In this document: positions 62,957-64,000 of the stretch, piece after piece
Numbering within the stretch: the first letter of the stretch is position 1
Layout of the letters: every line of letters begins with the position of its first letter
Assembly: GCA_023426145.1 (NCBI GenBank)
Contig: JAFABG010000040.1
Location: 248,001 to 312,000 of the forward strand
Source: Bacteroidota bacterium
GTDB lineage: Bacteria; Bacteroidota; Bacteroidia; Bacteroidales; Bacteroidaceae
Direction: 5' to 3'
Length of the DNA stretch: 64,000 nucleotides
Translations under genes and position numbers: made by a program
The notes under the pieces: generated by a model
Seen by the model: the letters and a program-made list of their open reading frames with translations, nothing else
Told to the model about the DNA's origin: nothing
Databases searched by the model: none

Positions 62957-64000
62957 ATGAGACTATTCCTTCTTGTTTTTCTTTTAAGTTATGTAGGTGG
63001 AAATGTTTATGTCTTTATCCGCGCGTTACAGATGGTTTCTGGCATGTCGTTGGTGTTAAAAATCCTATTCTCTGTCGTTTATTGGCTTGTCGCGTTTTCT
63101 TTAGTAATAGTACTGTTGACACGAAATATGGATATGCCTATTGCTTTGTCTAAATCGATGTTTCATGTTGGGTCGGCATGGCTCGTGTTTATCCTCTATA
63201 TGGTGATTGGTTTGTTACTTACCGATCTCATAAAACTATTTGTTCCCTCATTGAACTATGGCTTTTATTATGCTTTAGGGGTAACCGCTTGCCTTTTGCT
63301 CTACGGCTATTATAACTATCTTCATCCACAGATTAATAAGATTGAGCTTTCCTTGGATAAGCCCCTGAATGGGCGAGAAATGAATGTAGTAGCGGTGAGC
63401 GATATACATTTAGGATATGGTACAGGCAAAGATCAGCTTAGGCGATATGTGGATATGATAAATAAGCAGCATCCGGATCTCATACTCATTGGTGGAGATT
63501 TGATAGATAATAGCGTTGCTCCATTATATCGTGAAAATATGGCGGAGGAATTGGATCAGCTAAAAGCTCCGTTAGGTATTTATATGGTTCCGGGGAATCA
63601 TGAATATATCAGTGGAATTGATGAAAGTGAGCGTTTTATTAAGACTACTTCTATACAATTATTACGTGATTCTGTGGTAACTCTACCTAATGGCGTACAG
63701 ATTATTGGTCGTGATGATCGTTCCAATCGCTCACGCTCTTCACTTCCTACGTTGTTGAAGCAAGTTGATACGGGGAAACCCATCATTCTTCTTGATCATC
63801 AGCCCTATAATCTGGCAAAAACCGACTCTTTGGGGATAGATTTGCAATTTAGTGGACATACGCATAGAGGACAAGTTTGGCCGATTAGTTGGATTACAGA
63901 TCGTATTTATGAACAAAGTCACGGCTATCGGAAATGGAGTAAATCACATATCTATGTATCTAGTGGTTTATCTCTATGGGGGCCTCCTTTTAGAATAGGA
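62957..64000 (+). CDS. Membrane-anchored metallophosphoesterase (3' end beyond the window)
   Basis: An ATG at 62957 opens a frame that runs without a stop to the window edge, 348 codons. The N-terminal part has four hydrophobic stretches (LFLLVFLLSYVGGNVYVFI, ILFSVVYWLVAFSLVIVLL, AWLVFILYMVIGLLL, YYALGVTACLLLYGYY). The calcineurin-like domain follows with the metal-binding motifs in order: VVAVSDIHLGYG, ILIGGDLIDN, VPGNHEYI, LLDHQPYNL, and FSGHTHRGQVWP. The order and the membrane part match the YkuE/YaeI-like metallophosphoesterases. Some relatives act on UDP-diacylglucosamine or other lipid-linked phosphate esters. The substrate here is unknown. Confidence 0.87.
   Translation, partial: MRLFLLVFLLSYVGGNVYVFIRALQMVSGMSLVLKILFSVVYWLVAFSLVIVLLTRNMDMPIALSKSMFHVGSAWLVFILYMVIGLLLTDLIKLFVPSLNYGFYYALGVTACLLLYGYYNYLHPQINKIELSLDKPLNGREMNVVAVSDIHLGYGTGKDQLRRYVDMINKQHPDLILIGGDLIDNSVAPLYRENMAEELDQLKAPLGIYMVPGNHEYISGIDESERFIKTTSIQLLRDSVVTLPNGVQIIGRDDRSNRSRSSLPTLLKQVDTGKPIILLDHQPYNLAKTDSLGIDLQFSGHTHRGQVWPISWITDRIYEQSHGYRKWSKSHIYVSSGLSLWGPPFRIG

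Overview
This window comes from a gut-type Bacteroides. The evidence is SusC/SusD pairs, hybrid two-component sensors with Reg_prop propellers and AraC outputs, TAnnTTTG promoter elements, no Shine-Dalgarno sequences, and lipoprotein signals followed by acidic residues. About 52 kb is a polysaccharide utilization locus for pectin, mainly homogalacturonan. The layout recalls the pectin locus of B. thetaiotaomicron (about BT4108-BT4124). That likeness is from memory, not from a search.

Layout. 1-6.6 kb (+): tail of a pectin methylesterase, a two-domain CE12-CE8 esterase, and hybrid sensor HTCS-1. 6.7-16.7 kb (-): two transcription units, a tandem pair of PL1 pectate lyases and SusC-SusD-beta-helix lipoprotein (cassette 1). 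16.9-19.5 kb (+): an apparently unrelated envelope module with a secreted TonB-C/plug-like protein, a LiaF-like membrane protein and a LytTR regulator. 20.1-32.1 kb (+): cassette 2, with a fimbrillin-like lipoprotein, a fimbrillin-like/beta-helix lipoprotein, BACON-PL1 lyase, SusC, SusD and FN3/beta-helix lipoprotein. A decayed copy of the LytTR gene follows at 32.15 kb. 32.5-35.0 kb (+): a GH95 enzyme. 35.2-42.7 kb (+): cassette 3 (SusC-SusD-FN3/beta-helix), then GH28 at 42.9-44.5 kb. 44.9-51.9 kb (-): GH3 with a PA14 insert and hybrid sensor HTCS-2. 52.4-64 kb is housekeeping: radical SAM protein, flavodiiron protein, NagB, Sua5/YrdC, AsmA-like protein, PIF1-like helicase with TPRs, Cof-type HAD phosphatase, MalY/PatB-type aminotransferase, and a metallophosphoesterase cut by the window edge.

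How the genes work together (inference from families). Esterases remove methyl and acetyl groups. Surface PL1 lyases cut the backbone. SusD and beta-helix lipoproteins capture oligosaccharides and the SusC channels import them. GH28, the non-lipidated PL1, GH95 and GH3 finish degradation. The HTCS proteins sense periplasmic oligosaccharides.

The most novel observation is a shared promoter architecture. Four transcription units (PL1 pair, SusC cassette 1, GH95, GH3) carry a CAAAWWTTAC-like box exactly 23 bp upstream of a TAnnTTTG-type -7 element. A second, related box lies 21-22 bp further upstream, clearly in two of them, and none has a TTTG -33 element in the gap. This looks like the operator of one of the HTCS regulators. 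Other notable items are the LytTR relic flanking cassette 2, a four-copy palindrome array with 22-23 bp period at 44.6 kb, and a family of four beta-helix lipoproteins ending in G-D-x-(R/H)-W. No tRNA, rRNA, CRISPR array, transposase or integrase was seen.
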